64,000 bases of DNA from Candidatus Poribacteria bacterium (GTDB lineage Bacteria > Poribacteria > WGA-4E > WGA-3G), in NCBI GenBank assembly GCA_022826805.1, contig JAJDUH010000045.1, positions 124,001-188,000 of the forward strand. The letters run 5' to 3'. Below, piece after piece: positions 8,126 to 17,548 of the stretch. The notes beneath the pieces are model-generated. The model did not search any database, was not told where the DNA came from, and worked only from the letters and a program-made list of their open reading frames with translations. Within the stretch, counting starts at the first letter, position 1. Each line of letters opens with the position of its first letter. The translations under genes and the position numbers were made by a program.

Positions 8126-9020
8126 TTGACCGGGATAAAGATGTCACCCACCTGCTGAGCCGCTGGGGTATCGTTGTTAGTTCCGCACGGAAGAGCATCA
8201 GTCCAGCGTTATCGGTAATTGGAACAGCGTTCAGTTGATATGGCGGCGTGTCTAAGGTGTTCCACCCTATCTCGGTTGTCCGAGCCGAGCGGAACCCACC
8301 CGCTTTCACAATCTGAACCTCGCGCTCGGTATAATCACCGTTCGGATAACTGAAATGCAAACATTCAACGCCTAAAAGACTTTCTAAATCCGATTTGCTG
8401 CCAAGAATTTCTTGCTCACATTCTGCTTCCGTGCAGCGCGTCAGGATCGGATGGAATCGGGTATGCGGTTGAAAGTCAACGCGCTCTGCCATCTCTCTCA
8501 TTTCTGCTACGTTGAACGCCTGTCTATCTGGGTAGGTCTTTTCGGGTTCAAAGTCAACCGTTCTTTTGAGACGCGTCAACCGTTCGGCATTTGAGAGTCT
8601 TTTCAGTCTTTCTTTCTCTTTCTTGGATTGTCCATCTATCTTGAACCAGAAATGACGGTGTGTGCTAACGATCTGCGTGCAGACATAGAGTGTCGGACGG
8701 ATCTGGTACTGCTTGAAAATCGGTAAGAGTTTAAAATTACCGGCGTGTCCATCGTCGATTGTAATCACCACACTTTTCGGTGGGATCTGTGAGAAATCCT
8801 TTCGGTGGACCGCTGAGACCAACGTATCCAGTGAAACAATTGTGCAATGGCGCGAGAGGTAGGCGATATGCTTCGCGAAAGCCGTCGGTTTAGGGTCGTG
8901 ATACATGAGGATAGCAATCCGATCTCTGCAGATCAATTCCCGAATGAGAAATGGCATACCTGATAAACAGACAAAGGTTGCTACCAGATTCTTAAGAAAA
9001 TTACGCATCAATTGAACCAT
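8115..9020 (-). CDS. Polysaccharide deacetylase (NodB-type)
   Basis: The product has 301 residues, with an N-terminal hydrophobic segment. The NodB fold is recognised from ILMYHDP (motif with His), VVITIDDGHAGN (the TFDDG motif, with the catalytic Asp and metal Asp), a histidine-containing FQPHTRFHPILTRCT motif, and FSYPNGDYTEREVQIV near the C-terminus. The family removes N- or O-acyl groups from polymers such as peptidoglycan, chitin oligomers or exopolysaccharide. It sits between a methyltransferase and a glycosyltransferase on the same strand, so the target is likely a surface glycan. The ATG at 9008 is a possible alternative start. Confidence 0.85.
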   Translation of the reverse strand: MVQLMRNFLKNLVATFVCLSGMPFLIRELICRDRIAILMYHDPKPTAFAKHIAYLSRHCTIVSLDTLVSAVHRKDFSQIPPKSVVITIDDGHAGNFKLLPIFKQYQIRPTLYVCTQIVSTHRHFWFKIDGQSKKEKERLKRLSNAERLTRLKRTVDFEPEKTYPDRQAFNVAEMREMAERVDFQPHTRFHPILTRCTEAECEQEILGSKSDLESLLGVECLHFSYPNGDYTEREVQIVKAGGFRSARTTEIGWNTLDTPPYQLNAVPITDNAGLMLFRAELTTIPQRLSRWVTSLSRSNER

Positions 9021-9032
9021 GCCCTGTTGTTT

Positions 9033-10127
9033 CTACAAAAATTGCTGATAAATATCTTCCAATTTCCGCATAGATTCGGCATTATCAAACTTTCGTTGAA
9101 TCGCCACACGTGCGTTTCTACCCAACGTCTTCGCAAAGTCAGGTTGCGTTAGCACCCAATAGAGTGATGCAGCTAACTCTTCTGGATCTTTTGGTGAGAC
9201 CCGAACGCCGTTCTCTCCATTCTCAATCAAATCAGCGATACCACCAACATCCGAGGCAATACAGGGTAACCCGACACCCATTGCTTCGATTAGCGCATTC
9301 GGTGAACTCTCGTGCAGCGAAGGTAACGCAAAGACATCCGCTGACAAGAGGACAGAAAAGACATCTTCACAGAAACCCGGGAACTTAATCTGCTCCGAAA
9401 GACCGTGCTTTTCTGTGAGCGCGCGGAGTTCTGTCTCTAATTCCCCGTCTCCGAGAAATATGCAGGACCATGCAATATCCTCTGGTTTAATGAAACTCAA
9501 CGCTTCAATCAGATAACGATGTCCTTTTTCAGGTGCGAAACGTCCGACGCTTACGATTAACTTCTCTTGGGTATCATCTGGCGGGCGCTGTTGCCATGCT
9601 TCGGTGGGTAATTCTAACAAATTTGGAATGCTGACAATCCGTTTGTCTGGGTATTGTTGGCAGAGTTGGTTTTGAATCTGTGCCGAATTAGTTAAGAGAA
9701 CATCGGCAGTATTATAAACAAACTTTTCTGTGAGCCAGAGCCGAAATTTACCGTATCTCGCATGGTAATCGCCGCGTTGTGAGGCTACGAACGGTAACTT
9801 ACGCCAGAGACCGCATTTGCGAGAGACACCGCAGAGGAAATTAGAATACCACAACCAACTATGCACAATGTCGGGTTTCACTGAATTGACAACACCACCG
9901 AGTGCAAACGCTTTTTCTAACAATCTCATGCGGCTGCCTTCGCCTGTGAGGGTGGCGACATCTCGGACGCAGGGCATCGCAGCAAGTTCTGTTACACGTT
10001 CGCCTTCGGTGCGGCTTAGCACGACATATACCTCGTACTGCTCAGGTGGCAACCGATCAATTGTTTTGAGCAGTTGGGATTCGGCACCGTCTTTTGTCAT
10101 AGAGTCAATGACATAAAGAATCCGCAT
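9033..10127 (-). CDS. Glycosyltransferase family 4
   Basis: The 364-residue GT-B enzyme opens MRILYVIDSMTKDGAESQLLKTIDRLP, the typical N-lobe glycine/aspartate start. It has VSVGRFAPEKGHRYLIEAL in the linker to the C-lobe, and the nucleotide-sugar motif SLHESSPNALIEAMGVGLPCIASDVGGIADLI with the E-x7-E signature. It transfers a sugar from an NDP donor to a growing glycan or lipid. It is 12 bp upstream of the deacetylase gene in the same direction, which supports a shared surface polysaccharide or glycolipid role. Confidence 0.88.
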   Translation of the reverse strand: MRILYVIDSMTKDGAESQLLKTIDRLPPEQYEVYVVLSRTEGERVTELAAMPCVRDVATLTGEGSRMRLLEKAFALGGVVNSVKPDIVHSWLWYSNFLCGVSRKCGLWRKLPFVASQRGDYHARYGKFRLWLTEKFVYNTADVLLTNSAQIQNQLCQQYPDKRIVSIPNLLELPTEAWQQRPPDDTQEKLIVSVGRFAPEKGHRYLIEALSFIKPEDIAWSCIFLGDGELETELRALTEKHGLSEQIKFPGFCEDVFSVLLSADVFALPSLHESSPNALIEAMGVGLPCIASDVGGIADLIENGENGVRVSPKDPEELAASLYWVLTQPDFAKTLGRNARVAIQRKFDNAESMRKLEDIYQQFL

Positions 10128-10235
10128 AATGGCTATCGATTATTGGCTATTGGGAATCTTCAGTTCCGGGATTGTTGGTTTATCAACGTCTGTAATCACC
10201 ACAACGCTTTGCTGACCGCTGACGGCTGAGAGCCA

Positions 10236-11753
10236 CTACCAATAAGTGTAGAGCAGAACCTCCATAACGATGAGTTGTACAGTGAGTATGCCGCCGACCC
10301 AATAGAGATCAGATATTGGACGCGTCTCAAGATGTTTGGCAACGGGAATCACGAAAAACGGCACCATCAAGATCCAGATGCGCTCAACTTCCATCGTAAA
10401 CAGAGTAGAGAATGTGAAAAAGAGGAGGGTTATCAGAAAACCGATGACGAAGGCGTCCAATTTTTCATGTTGCAGTATCCAAGGAACACGTCTCGCATAA
10501 GTGTCCTGTTCAGAGAGGAGGGCGTCCCGTCGCCATTCCGCTATTGTTGATACGACCTGCCGGAGCCAGATGGTTGTTATTGGAAGCCCTACGCCGATGA
10601 GGAAGGCAAATAGGTTGGCAAAACTCAGGTGGAGATAACGCCCAACGCTTTCATAGCCGGTCCCCATTCCCATCTCATCCTTTTCGATAGATGCCACGAG
10701 TGCCTCAATTGGACGAAATCCGGTCAATATAAAGAGCAATAGGTAGAATCCGATGAACCCCACCCCCGAAAACAGCAAAACTTTCAGATACTGGACAAAC
10801 TTTTTTCGTTCCAGTAGTGGCACAATACACAGAAAAACGCCAACAATTACCGTTGAATACGTCATGAACATCCCAAGTGCCAGTGAAAGCCCCATCAGCA
10901 AACTATAGGGACGGAAACTGTACCACACTTGGTTGGGTCCAGCTTCCCGTGCGCGTGCCTCATAAAAGAGGTAGATACTCAAGATTGGAAAGACACTGAA
11001 AGGCCCGTCCATCGATGTCCCGGTGAACATTACGAAGTTAGGGGTGATAAGGAACAGGAGGAGCGAGTACCGAGCAACTTTTTCACCGTAGAGGCGTTCG
11101 CCGAGACGATAGAGCGGAACCACTGTGAGCGCAGTGAAGAGGATTGAAATCAACGATGCCGATACAAGATTGTAACCGATGATTTTGCTAAAAATCCATA
11201 AGAAAAGCACACCCCCTGGCGGATGGGTGCGTGTGTGTCCTGAAAGCCTTTCAAACAGTTCCGGTTTGCTATAATCCCGTAGAAAGGTGCGAAGTCCGAA
11301 TTCATCAACCCGCGGCACATCACCGTAATACTCCAATGAAGTTCGTGTATACGGCTCCAAGAGCGCCAAAACGCGTTTTTCCTCACCTTCTTCTTCATAT
11401 TCGCGGTATCCATCAATCAGTGCAACACTAACAGTAATCGCGAGAAAACAGACAAACGCTATCCAGATGAGCCGTTTCCCAGATGCCCCTGAAATCAGGA
11501 ACTTATGGCAGAGATACAGAAAACCGACACACACCAGAAGGGCGGGCAATATCCACAAACTCAGAGCGAAACTCGGTTCGGCATATAGTGGGACAATGTG
11601 CGTTTTAAACCGTACCGCACCGAGATTGAGAACCGTCTCGCGCATGATGTAGAACAGGAAGAAGTGATATGCCACGAAAAATAGCGCGAGGAGTCCGATC
11701 TGGACAGGAATCAATCGAAGCGGTTTCTGGTCGTTCTGCCGAAGATTTTCCAT
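10236..11753 (-). CDS. Polytopic membrane glycosyltransferase (GT39/ArnT-like)
   Basis: The product has 505 residues with about ten to twelve hydrophobic segments. A first luminal loop carries an acidic stretch (YYGDVPRVDEFGLRTFLRDYSK), and a TRTHPPGGVLFLWIF motif precedes the next membrane segment, as in PMT_2-type glycosyltransferases that use polyprenyl-phosphate sugars. The short C-terminus ends in membrane helices. It would act at the periplasmic face of the inner membrane. It lies between ispG (6 bp upstream) and the GT4 gene on the same strand. Acceptor and sugar are unknown, and the family call rests on topology and the HPPG motif. Confidence 0.7.
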   Translation of the reverse strand: MENLRQNDQKPLRLIPVQIGLLALFFVAYHFFLFYIMRETVLNLGAVRFKTHIVPLYAEPSFALSLWILPALLVCVGFLYLCHKFLISGASGKRLIWIAFVCFLAITVSVALIDGYREYEEEGEEKRVLALLEPYTRTSLEYYGDVPRVDEFGLRTFLRDYSKPELFERLSGHTRTHPPGGVLFLWIFSKIIGYNLVSASLISILFTALTVVPLYRLGERLYGEKVARYSLLLFLITPNFVMFTGTSMDGPFSVFPILSIYLFYEARAREAGPNQVWYSFRPYSLLMGLSLALGMFMTYSTVIVGVFLCIVPLLERKKFVQYLKVLLFSGVGFIGFYLLLFILTGFRPIEALVASIEKDEMGMGTGYESVGRYLHLSFANLFAFLIGVGLPITTIWLRQVVSTIAEWRRDALLSEQDTYARRVPWILQHEKLDAFVIGFLITLLFFTFSTLFTMEVERIWILMVPFFVIPVAKHLETRPISDLYWVGGILTVQLIVMEVLLYTYW

Positions 11754-11759
11754 TTTTCC

Positions 11760-12884
11760 CTACGAAGATGTATCCTTTTGAGTTGCCTGCAATTGCTGTG
11801 CGGCTTCTAATAACGCGTTTGCTAAAAATTCTGGGTTGACTTCATCCCTTCCACGGAAAGTCCGCACGCGTTCGCCACGCACCTTCAGAACTGCGAGTTC
11901 CTTTCCGCCTAAGTGGATTCCCACTTCTGCGTTGCGCGTCTCACCGGGACCGTTAACCTCGCACCCCATCACAGCTACCGGAATTTTTATACCGTGTTTT
12001 TCTAAAAGCGCCTCAGCAACGGTAACAATGTTCTCATAATCGGCAGCAGGATCTCCACGACCACAAAACGGGCAAGAGACAACATCCAACATATCCGCTG
12101 CCATACCGAGCGCACGCAGTAGTTCTTTCGCTGTTAAGACTTCTTCAACAGGATCGCCTGTAATTGAGATTCGGACGGTATCTCCAATTCCATCTTGCAA
12201 AAGTGTACCGATGCCGAGCGTCGATTTGACGTGTGCACGCCGCGGGGTTCCCGCTTCCGTCACGCCGAGATGTAATGGATAGGGTACTTTCGCTGAAAGT
12301 TGACGATTCGCCGCTATCATCCGAAGTGGATCACTCGACTTAACGGATATCGCAATGTCTGTGAAGTCGTGATCCTCACAGATATTGATGTGTCGCATGG
12401 CACTCTCTACTAACGCCTCAGCCGTGGGGGACGGATATTTCTCCAACAAATCCCTTTCGAGCGATCCCTCGTTGACGCCGATGCGAATCGGGATATTTGC
12501 TGCCTTTGCTGCAGACAGCACCTCAGAGATGCGTTCCTCGTTACCGATGTTCCCTGGATTGATACGGACTTTAGCCACGCCTGCATCTACCGCAGCGAGT
12601 GCGTATCGGTAATTGAAATGGATATCCGAAACAATCGGCACTGATGCACGTCGGACAATCGCACTGAGTGCCTTGGCGTCCGGCGCTTCAGGGACGGCAA
12701 CGCGAACAATCTGTGCCCCCGCCTCAGCGCATCTTTCTACCTGCGCTAATGTGGCATCTACGTCACGGGTTAGCGTTGTGGTCATCGTCTGGATAGAGAT
12801 AGGATTGCCGTCGCCGATCGGGATATTCCCTACCATGATTTTGCGTGTAGGACGCCTGTTGTTAATCTGTATGAGTTCTTTCAT
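11760..12884 (-). CDS. ispG: 4-hydroxy-3-methylbut-2-enyl diphosphate synthase (IspG/GcpE)
   Basis: The 374-residue iron-sulfur enzyme acts in the MEP isoprenoid pathway and converts MEcPP to HMBPP. The N-terminal TIM-barrel region contains IQTMTTTLTRDV and VPIVSDIHFNYRYAL. The [4Fe-4S] ligands are C271, C274 (VVSCPFCGRGD) and C308 (VMGCEVNGPGE), with the fourth ligand-type Glu in NGPGE, all spaced as in the bacterial enzyme. Length is normal and there is no central insert. The product feeds undecaprenyl phosphate synthesis, which fits the nearby uppP and glycan genes. Confidence 0.95.
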   Translation of the reverse strand: MKELIQINNRRPTRKIMVGNIPIGDGNPISIQTMTTTLTRDVDATLAQVERCAEAGAQIVRVAVPEAPDAKALSAIVRRASVPIVSDIHFNYRYALAAVDAGVAKVRINPGNIGNEERISEVLSAAKAANIPIRIGVNEGSLERDLLEKYPSPTAEALVESAMRHINICEDHDFTDIAISVKSSDPLRMIAANRQLSAKVPYPLHLGVTEAGTPRRAHVKSTLGIGTLLQDGIGDTVRISITGDPVEEVLTAKELLRALGMAADMLDVVSCPFCGRGDPAADYENIVTVAEALLEKHGIKIPVAVMGCEVNGPGETRNAEVGIHLGGKELAVLKVRGERVRTFRGRDEVNPEFLANALLEAAQQLQATQKDTSS

Positions 12885-12907
12885 AATGGCTACTGGTTAT
12901 CAAGGAC

Positions 12908-13013
12908 GTAGGTTGGGTTGAACGGTAAATTATTACAACGCATGTCAAAAGAGCACTTTCAAGTTCCTTATGACCCTCAAAGCACCCAAAAACGAGTGAA
13001 ACCCAACGCATTT
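12908..13013. repeat. Extended AGGTTGGGTT...AAACCCAAC repeat copy
   Basis: An arm GTAGGTTGGGTTGAACG at 12908 faces an arm GAGTGAAACCCAACG ending near 13013. The spacer is longer than in the other copies and AT-rich. It lies in the 288-bp gap between hisC and ispG, in which no gene is seen. Confidence 0.55.
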
Positions 13014-13172
13014 TGATTGCATTTTTATCATTAATAGGATTTCGTAAATTGAACAAAGAAAAGGTATATTTTGCTGGAAAATCGTTATTTTGTTGTATTT
13101 AACCACTTTCATCCCTTTATAAAAAAGATATTGGTCCTGTTATTTATGATTTAACTCCTTTTAATCACAAAT

Positions 13173-14255
13173 TTACAAGATTTGTTTTAAAGCAGTTATA
13201 AATCTTTCGTTTTCTTTTTTTGTGCCAATGGTTACACGGACAGCATTTGGATAGCCGTATCCAGCGATTGGTCGGACGATAATCCCTTTTTGGAGTAAGG
13301 CATCGGCAACGTCTGCACCTAACTGTTCGAGATGAAGCATAATGAAATTGCCTTCGGTTGGTGCGTAACGCAGTCCCATGTCATCAAACGCTTCGTAGAG
13401 GAAAGCTTTTCCCGCGGTGTTACTCGCTTGGCTCTTTTTGACGTGGTCGGTGTCCTTCAGTGCTGCACGCGCCGCTGCCTGTCCTACTAAACTACAATTG
13501 AAGGGTTGCCGGACGCGATTTAGCGTCTCAATCAACGCAGGCGGTGCGATACCGTAGCCGATGCGGAGTCCAGCAAGTCCATAGATCTTGGAAAATGTCC
13601 GAGTAATGATAAAATTCCGCCCCTCTAAGACATACGGCAGTGTCTGTGGGTAGTCCGAACGGAGCACATATTCATAGTATGCCTCATCAAAAACGACAAG
13701 GACATCGTCCGGCACCCGTTCCATGAAAGCAGCCGTTTCATCGGCAGGAACCATCGTTCCCGTCGGGTTGTTCGGGTTAGCAATGAAGATAACTTTTGTC
13801 CTATCGGTGATTGCTGCTCCCATAGCGGATAGGTCGTGTGTATCGTTCTGCATTGGCACGACAACAGCTGTTGCACTACACAACTTCGTTACAAGACTAT
13901 AGACGACAAATGCCCCGGCTGCATAGATTACCTCATCATCAGGAGCGACATACGCCTCAGCGATGAGTTGTAGTACATCATTTGAACCGTTTCCTAAAAT
14001 CAGTTGTTCAGTCGAAATCCCCAGATGTTGCGCGAGATCGCTTTTTAGATAGAAGGCATTACCGTCGGGATAGAGATGTACCTGCCTCGCACTCTCAGCA
14101 ATCGCCTGCACCGCTAATGGTGATGGACCCAACGGATTTTCGTTGGATGCCAGTTTGATAATATCAGTGATGCCCAACTCGCGCTGGACCTCTTCAATCG
14201 GTTTGCCACCTTGATAGGGTTGAATTGTGTCGATGCTGGGTTTCGGTTTGAGCAT
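13173..14255 (-). CDS. hisC: Histidinol-phosphate aminotransferase
   Basis: The 360-residue fold-type I PLP enzyme transaminates imidazole acetol phosphate to histidinol phosphate with glutamate as donor. It opens with the family N-terminus (IQPYQGGKPIEEVQRELG...KLASNENPLGPSP). It has GNGSNDVLQLIAEAY, IANPNNPTGTMVP and FDEAYYEYV. The Schiff-base lysine is K223 in TRTFSKIYGLAGLRIGYG, and the C-terminal arginine motif is NAVRVTIGTKKENERFI. No other his gene is present in the window, so it is a dispersed his locus. Confidence 0.93.
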   Translation of the reverse strand: MLKPKPSIDTIQPYQGGKPIEEVQRELGITDIIKLASNENPLGPSPLAVQAIAESARQVHLYPDGNAFYLKSDLAQHLGISTEQLILGNGSNDVLQLIAEAYVAPDDEVIYAAGAFVVYSLVTKLCSATAVVVPMQNDTHDLSAMGAAITDRTKVIFIANPNNPTGTMVPADETAAFMERVPDDVLVVFDEAYYEYVLRSDYPQTLPYVLEGRNFIITRTFSKIYGLAGLRIGYGIAPPALIETLNRVRQPFNCSLVGQAAARAALKDTDHVKKSQASNTAGKAFLYEAFDDMGLRYAPTEGNFIMLHLEQLGADVADALLQKGIIVRPIAGYGYPNAVRVTIGTKKENERFITALKQIL

Positions 14256-14457
14256 AATGCCTTTTATTTCTCTTCACTTGCGAGTGCGTCTAAATACAAT
14301 ATGTATTATAACACACCGTTTATTTTTTCAAAAGGTTTTTTCGCGGGTTATTGCTCACCACTGTTGCACTTGACAAAAAAGTGATTTCCGTTAAAATGAT
14401 GGAAAACTCTATTTTCTGTTCACTAACTCACGCATCAGCGCGTGTGAAAGGAAAATC

Positions 14458-15084
14458 ATGACACAAACACCTCCAGAATCAGCAGTCATCCTTTTTGACG
14501 GCACAGATCTTAGTGGTTGGACGAGCCAAGATGGCAGCGCCCCGAGTTGGAAAGTCGAAGACGATGCAATGCTTGTCGTACCACGCACCGGCGATGTCAT
14601 AAGCAAAGAAACCTTCACAGATCATTTCGTCCATGTTGAATTCAGATGCCCCGATATGCCCGAAGCGACTGGACAGGCAAAAGGCAACAGCGGTGTATTC
14701 CTTCAAGGTAGGTATGAAGTCCAAGTATTGGACTCCTACGGCATTTCAGTTCCTGGAATGGGCGACTGCGGCGCAATTTACAATCAGTTCGCACCGCTGG
14801 TCAATGCCTGTAAACCGCCCCTTGAATGGCAGACTTACGATATCGTCTTCCGGGCACCCCGTTTCAACGACGCAGGTGAAATGACTGAAGGTCCACGCAT
14901 AACAGTCATCCAAAACGGTTTAGTAATTATCAATAATGCGCAGATTGCTGGCACAACAGTTGGAAGTGTAGATTCAGAACTTGCTCAGCCGGGTCCACTC
15001 CGTTTGCAGGATCACGGCAATGATGTTCGGTATCGGAACATCTGGGCGGTCCCACTTCCGCTTGAAGGCTCGGATAAGTATTAA
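14458..15084 (+). CDS. DUF1080 / 3-keto-disaccharide hydrolase-like protein
   Basis: The product has 208 residues with no signal peptide. The family is recognised from AVILFDGTDLSGWTSQDG, the central HFVHVEFRCPDMPEATGQAKGNSGVFLQGRYEVQVLDSYG, and the C-terminal GPLRLQDHGNDVRYRNIWAVPL. It is a concanavalin-like jelly-roll typical of Planctomycetes and relatives. Some members act on 3-keto-glycosides. AAAGGA precedes the ATG. An aldo/keto reductase follows on the same strand 250 bp downstream across a repeat block, which may or may not be one unit. Confidence 0.85.
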   Translation: MTQTPPESAVILFDGTDLSGWTSQDGSAPSWKVEDDAMLVVPRTGDVISKETFTDHFVHVEFRCPDMPEATGQAKGNSGVFLQGRYEVQVLDSYGISVPGMGDCGAIYNQFAPLVNACKPPLEWQTYDIVFRAPRFNDAGEMTEGPRITVIQNGLVIINNAQIAGTTVGSVDSELAQPGPLRLQDHGNDVRYRNIWAVPLPLEGSDKY

Positions 15085-15118
15085 AAGGTTATTGGTTGTT
15101 CGTTATCGGTTGTCAGTT

Positions 15119-15310
15119 AAGAGGCGGATTTGTAACAACTCACAACTCCTTCGAATCCTCCAAGAAAGCGTGAATTGTTACAGAAAAACCTTCTAACCGA
15201 CAACTGAAAACTGAAAGAGGCGGGTTTGTAACAACTCACAACTTCTTCAAGTCCTCCAAGAAAGCGTGAATTGTTACAAAAAAACCTTCTAACCGACAAC
15301 TGATAACTGA
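15119..15310. repeat. Two tandem 96-bp intergenic repeats
   Basis: Units start at 15119 and 15215, both beginning AAGAGGCGG and ending in the ACCGACAACTGA-type dispersed repeat. They differ at a handful of positions. Inside each, TTGTAACAACTCACAAC and GTGAATTGTTACA can pair, giving a hairpin. They fill almost the whole gap between the DUF1080 gene and the aldo/keto reductase gene. Confidence 0.8.
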
Positions 15311-15334
15311 TAACTAATAATAAAGAGGAATTTT

Positions 15335-16288
15335 ATGGAAACCAATCAAGCTTTACCTACGATTCCAAGGCGGCGATTGGGCCGCACGGAATTGAGTATT
15401 CCGGTCGTTCCGTTCGGCACGCAGGGGTTCGGAAACAATTTCGGCTTCGTATCAGATGAAGACGCTGTAGCACTCGTTAAACACGCAGTCTCTATCGGGG
15501 TTAACCACTTCGATTGCGCTCGCTGTTATGGGGACTCGATGCGGAAACTCGGATTGGCACTAAAGGAGATTCCGCGCGAGGATGTTATCATTACCGGCAG
15601 ACTCTGTTGCCACTCCGCTGCAAAATGGGGCGGCTATGGAGAGGGTAGACCCGACTATTCCGCTGAACGCGCGATCGCTGACCTTGAAAACCAACTTGAA
15701 CTCCTCGGTATAGATTATTTCGACGGTATGCTCATCCACGACCCCGGCGAAATCGATCCGACCCTTGAGAAGGGTGGCACGCTCGACGGCTTGCTTCAGT
15801 GCAAAGCACGCGGACTCGTACGGTTCCTCGGCTACGGCATGCGTCCCCACGACTTCCATCTCAAAGCGATGGCAACCGGGGATGTCGATCTTATCTTGTG
15901 TTTCAACGATTACAACCTCGTCCGGCAGAACGCCGCTGACGACATCCTCCCTTACGCCGCTGAACACGACATCGGGGTGATGAACGGCTGGTCGATCCTG
16001 CGGGGTATCCTCACAGGTGTCGATATCGACGCTGAGATCGCAAGGGGCCGGTGGAAAAAAGAAGGTGATGTTGCAGCGGCATACCCAATTTGGCAATGGT
16101 GCGTTGAAGAAGGTGTCAATTTGCTTCAACTTGCCCTCCAGTTCTGTCTGAAAGAAGAACGGATTCAGGGCAACAACATCGGGAGTCTGAACGTCGAGCA
16201 GCTTGAGGCAAACCTCATAGCCGCCAGTACACCGCTACCCGATGAGGTATGGGAGAAATACGAGGCACGCTTCGGATCAAACAATTAG
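15335..16288 (+). CDS. Aldo/keto reductase family protein
   Basis: The product has 317 residues and a TIM-barrel AKR: RRRLGRTELSIPVVPFGTQGFG at the start, then NHFDCARCYGDSMRKLGLAL with the catalytic Asp and Tyr, LELLGIDYFDGMLIHDPG with the active-site His, and LQLALQFCLKEERI near the NADP-binding end. The expected catalytic Lys strand (usually TK) reads VIITGRLCC here, so the Lys appears replaced by Gly-Arg, which could alter or abolish normal carbonyl reduction. AGAGGA precedes the ATG. The natural substrate is unknown. Confidence 0.82.
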   Translation: METNQALPTIPRRRLGRTELSIPVVPFGTQGFGNNFGFVSDEDAVALVKHAVSIGVNHFDCARCYGDSMRKLGLALKEIPREDVIITGRLCCHSAAKWGGYGEGRPDYSAERAIADLENQLELLGIDYFDGMLIHDPGEIDPTLEKGGTLDGLLQCKARGLVRFLGYGMRPHDFHLKAMATGDVDLILCFNDYNLVRQNAADDILPYAAEHDIGVMNGWSILRGILTGVDIDAEIARGRWKKEGDVAAAYPIWQWCVEEGVNLLQLALQFCLKEERIQGNNIGSLNVEQLEANLIAASTPLPDEVWEKYEARFGSNN

Positions 16289-16312
16289 CCATTAGTCTCC
16301 CCAACAAAAGTA

Positions 16313-16333
16313 GGCGCGGTTTGTAACCGCGCC
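16313..16333. repeat. REP-like hairpin GGCGCGGTT/AACCGCGCC
   Basis: A perfect 9-bp stem with a TGT loop, preceded by GTA, sits between the converging AKR and mutY genes. There is no T tract. It belongs to the GTAGGCGAGGTT-like palindrome family seen at 2367, 30839, 54796 and 58484. Confidence 0.55.
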
Positions 16334-16423
16334 AAGCAATATCCCAGACAAGTATTTAAGTTCGTAGTAGGTCGATTTATCGCCCGTTCGACGCGCAATG
16401 AATTGTGCTACTACAAACAATAC

Positions 16424-17515
16424 TTATGCCTCACTCTCCATTAACTTACCCAGAAACTTATGCGTCGCACGCGGGAGCGGATAATCACCTAATGCCTCAA
16501 CCGCAATCCATTTCGCATCACGCGGCCCGTTTAACACGACCTCACCCGATTGATAATCGCACGTAAAAACATCTACCACGATCCTAAAATGCGTAAAGGC
16601 GTGCCGGACACGCGTCAGATACCGCACATTCGTGACAGAGAGATTGACAACTTCAACGATATTACGGACACACGCTGCCTCAGCGATTTCCCCTTCAGCA
16701 ATCCTCCCACCTGGGAACTCCCAAAGCCCACCGAGCAGCCCCTCAAACTGCCGCTGCGTGATTAATACCTCACCTTCTCTGTAGATAACCCCTACTGCGA
16801 TATGATGTTCCGGCACAGGTTTCGTCTCGCGTCGCTGTGGAAATTCGTCTTGACGTGCCGTCTGAAATGCTTCACAGAACGTGTTCACAGGACAAATAAG
16901 GCAGGTCGGTGATTGCGGACGACAGACAGTTGCCCCCAACTCCATCAGCGCCTGATTGAAAAGTCCCGGAGCCGTCGAATCCAAGAGTTCATCGGCTCGC
17001 TCCTGAAATAGTCTCGCCGACTTGGCATCGTTAACCGGGGCGTCCATCAGGAACAGGCGCGCCAGCACGCGCTTGATATTCCCGTCTACAGCGGCGTAAG
17101 GTTCATTAAAGGCGATGCTTTGTACGGCAGCCGCACTATAGTCCCCGACACCCGGTAATTTCCGAAATGTCGCATAGTCCCTTGGTACCACTCCATCGAG
17201 TTCGTTCACGATAACCTGGGCGGCTTTGTGGAGGTTGCGTGCCCTGGCGTAATATCCTAAGCCTTCCCAGACCTTTAGCACATCTTGTAGTGGGGCGGCT
17301 GCCAAGTGCCGAACATCTGGAAACCGTGCGATAAATCTATTATAGTAGCCCACAACCTTCTTGACTTGTGTCTGTTGGAGCATTACCTCGGAGACCCAGA
17401 TATAATATGGGTTATCGGTGTTGCGCCACGGCATATCGCGCTGGTAGTTTTTGAACCAGTCTAACAAGGTATCTCGAAAGTCTTGGAAGTGTTGAGGTAA
17501 TGGCTTTTTATGCAT
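16424..17515 (-). CDS. mutY: A/G-specific adenine glycosylase
   Basis: The 363-residue base-excision enzyme removes adenine mispaired with 8-oxoguanine. The N-terminal HhH-GPD domain has E43 in VSEVMLQQTQ, the hairpin LPGVGDYSAAAV (120-131) and catalytic D144 in AVDGNIKRV. The [4Fe-4S] cysteines are C198, C205, C208 and C214 (C-x6-C-x2-C-x5-C). The C-terminal NUDIX-like 8-oxoG recognition domain contains LLGGLWEFPGGRIAEGE. All key residues and the length are normal. Confidence 0.95.
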   Translation of the reverse strand: MHKKPLPQHFQDFRDTLLDWFKNYQRDMPWRNTDNPYYIWVSEVMLQQTQVKKVVGYYNRFIARFPDVRHLAAAPLQDVLKVWEGLGYYARARNLHKAAQVIVNELDGVVPRDYATFRKLPGVGDYSAAAVQSIAFNEPYAAVDGNIKRVLARLFLMDAPVNDAKSARLFQERADELLDSTAPGLFNQALMELGATVCRPQSPTCLICPVNTFCEAFQTARQDEFPQRRETKPVPEHHIAVGVIYREGEVLITQRQFEGLLGGLWEFPGGRIAEGEIAEAACVRNIVEVVNLSVTNVRYLTRVRHAFTHFRIVVDVFTCDYQSGEVVLNGPRDAKWIAVEALGDYPLPRATHKFLGKLMESEA

Positions 17516-17548
17516 AGCATTTTCTCGCTGGCGAGGTTTCCTGATAGC

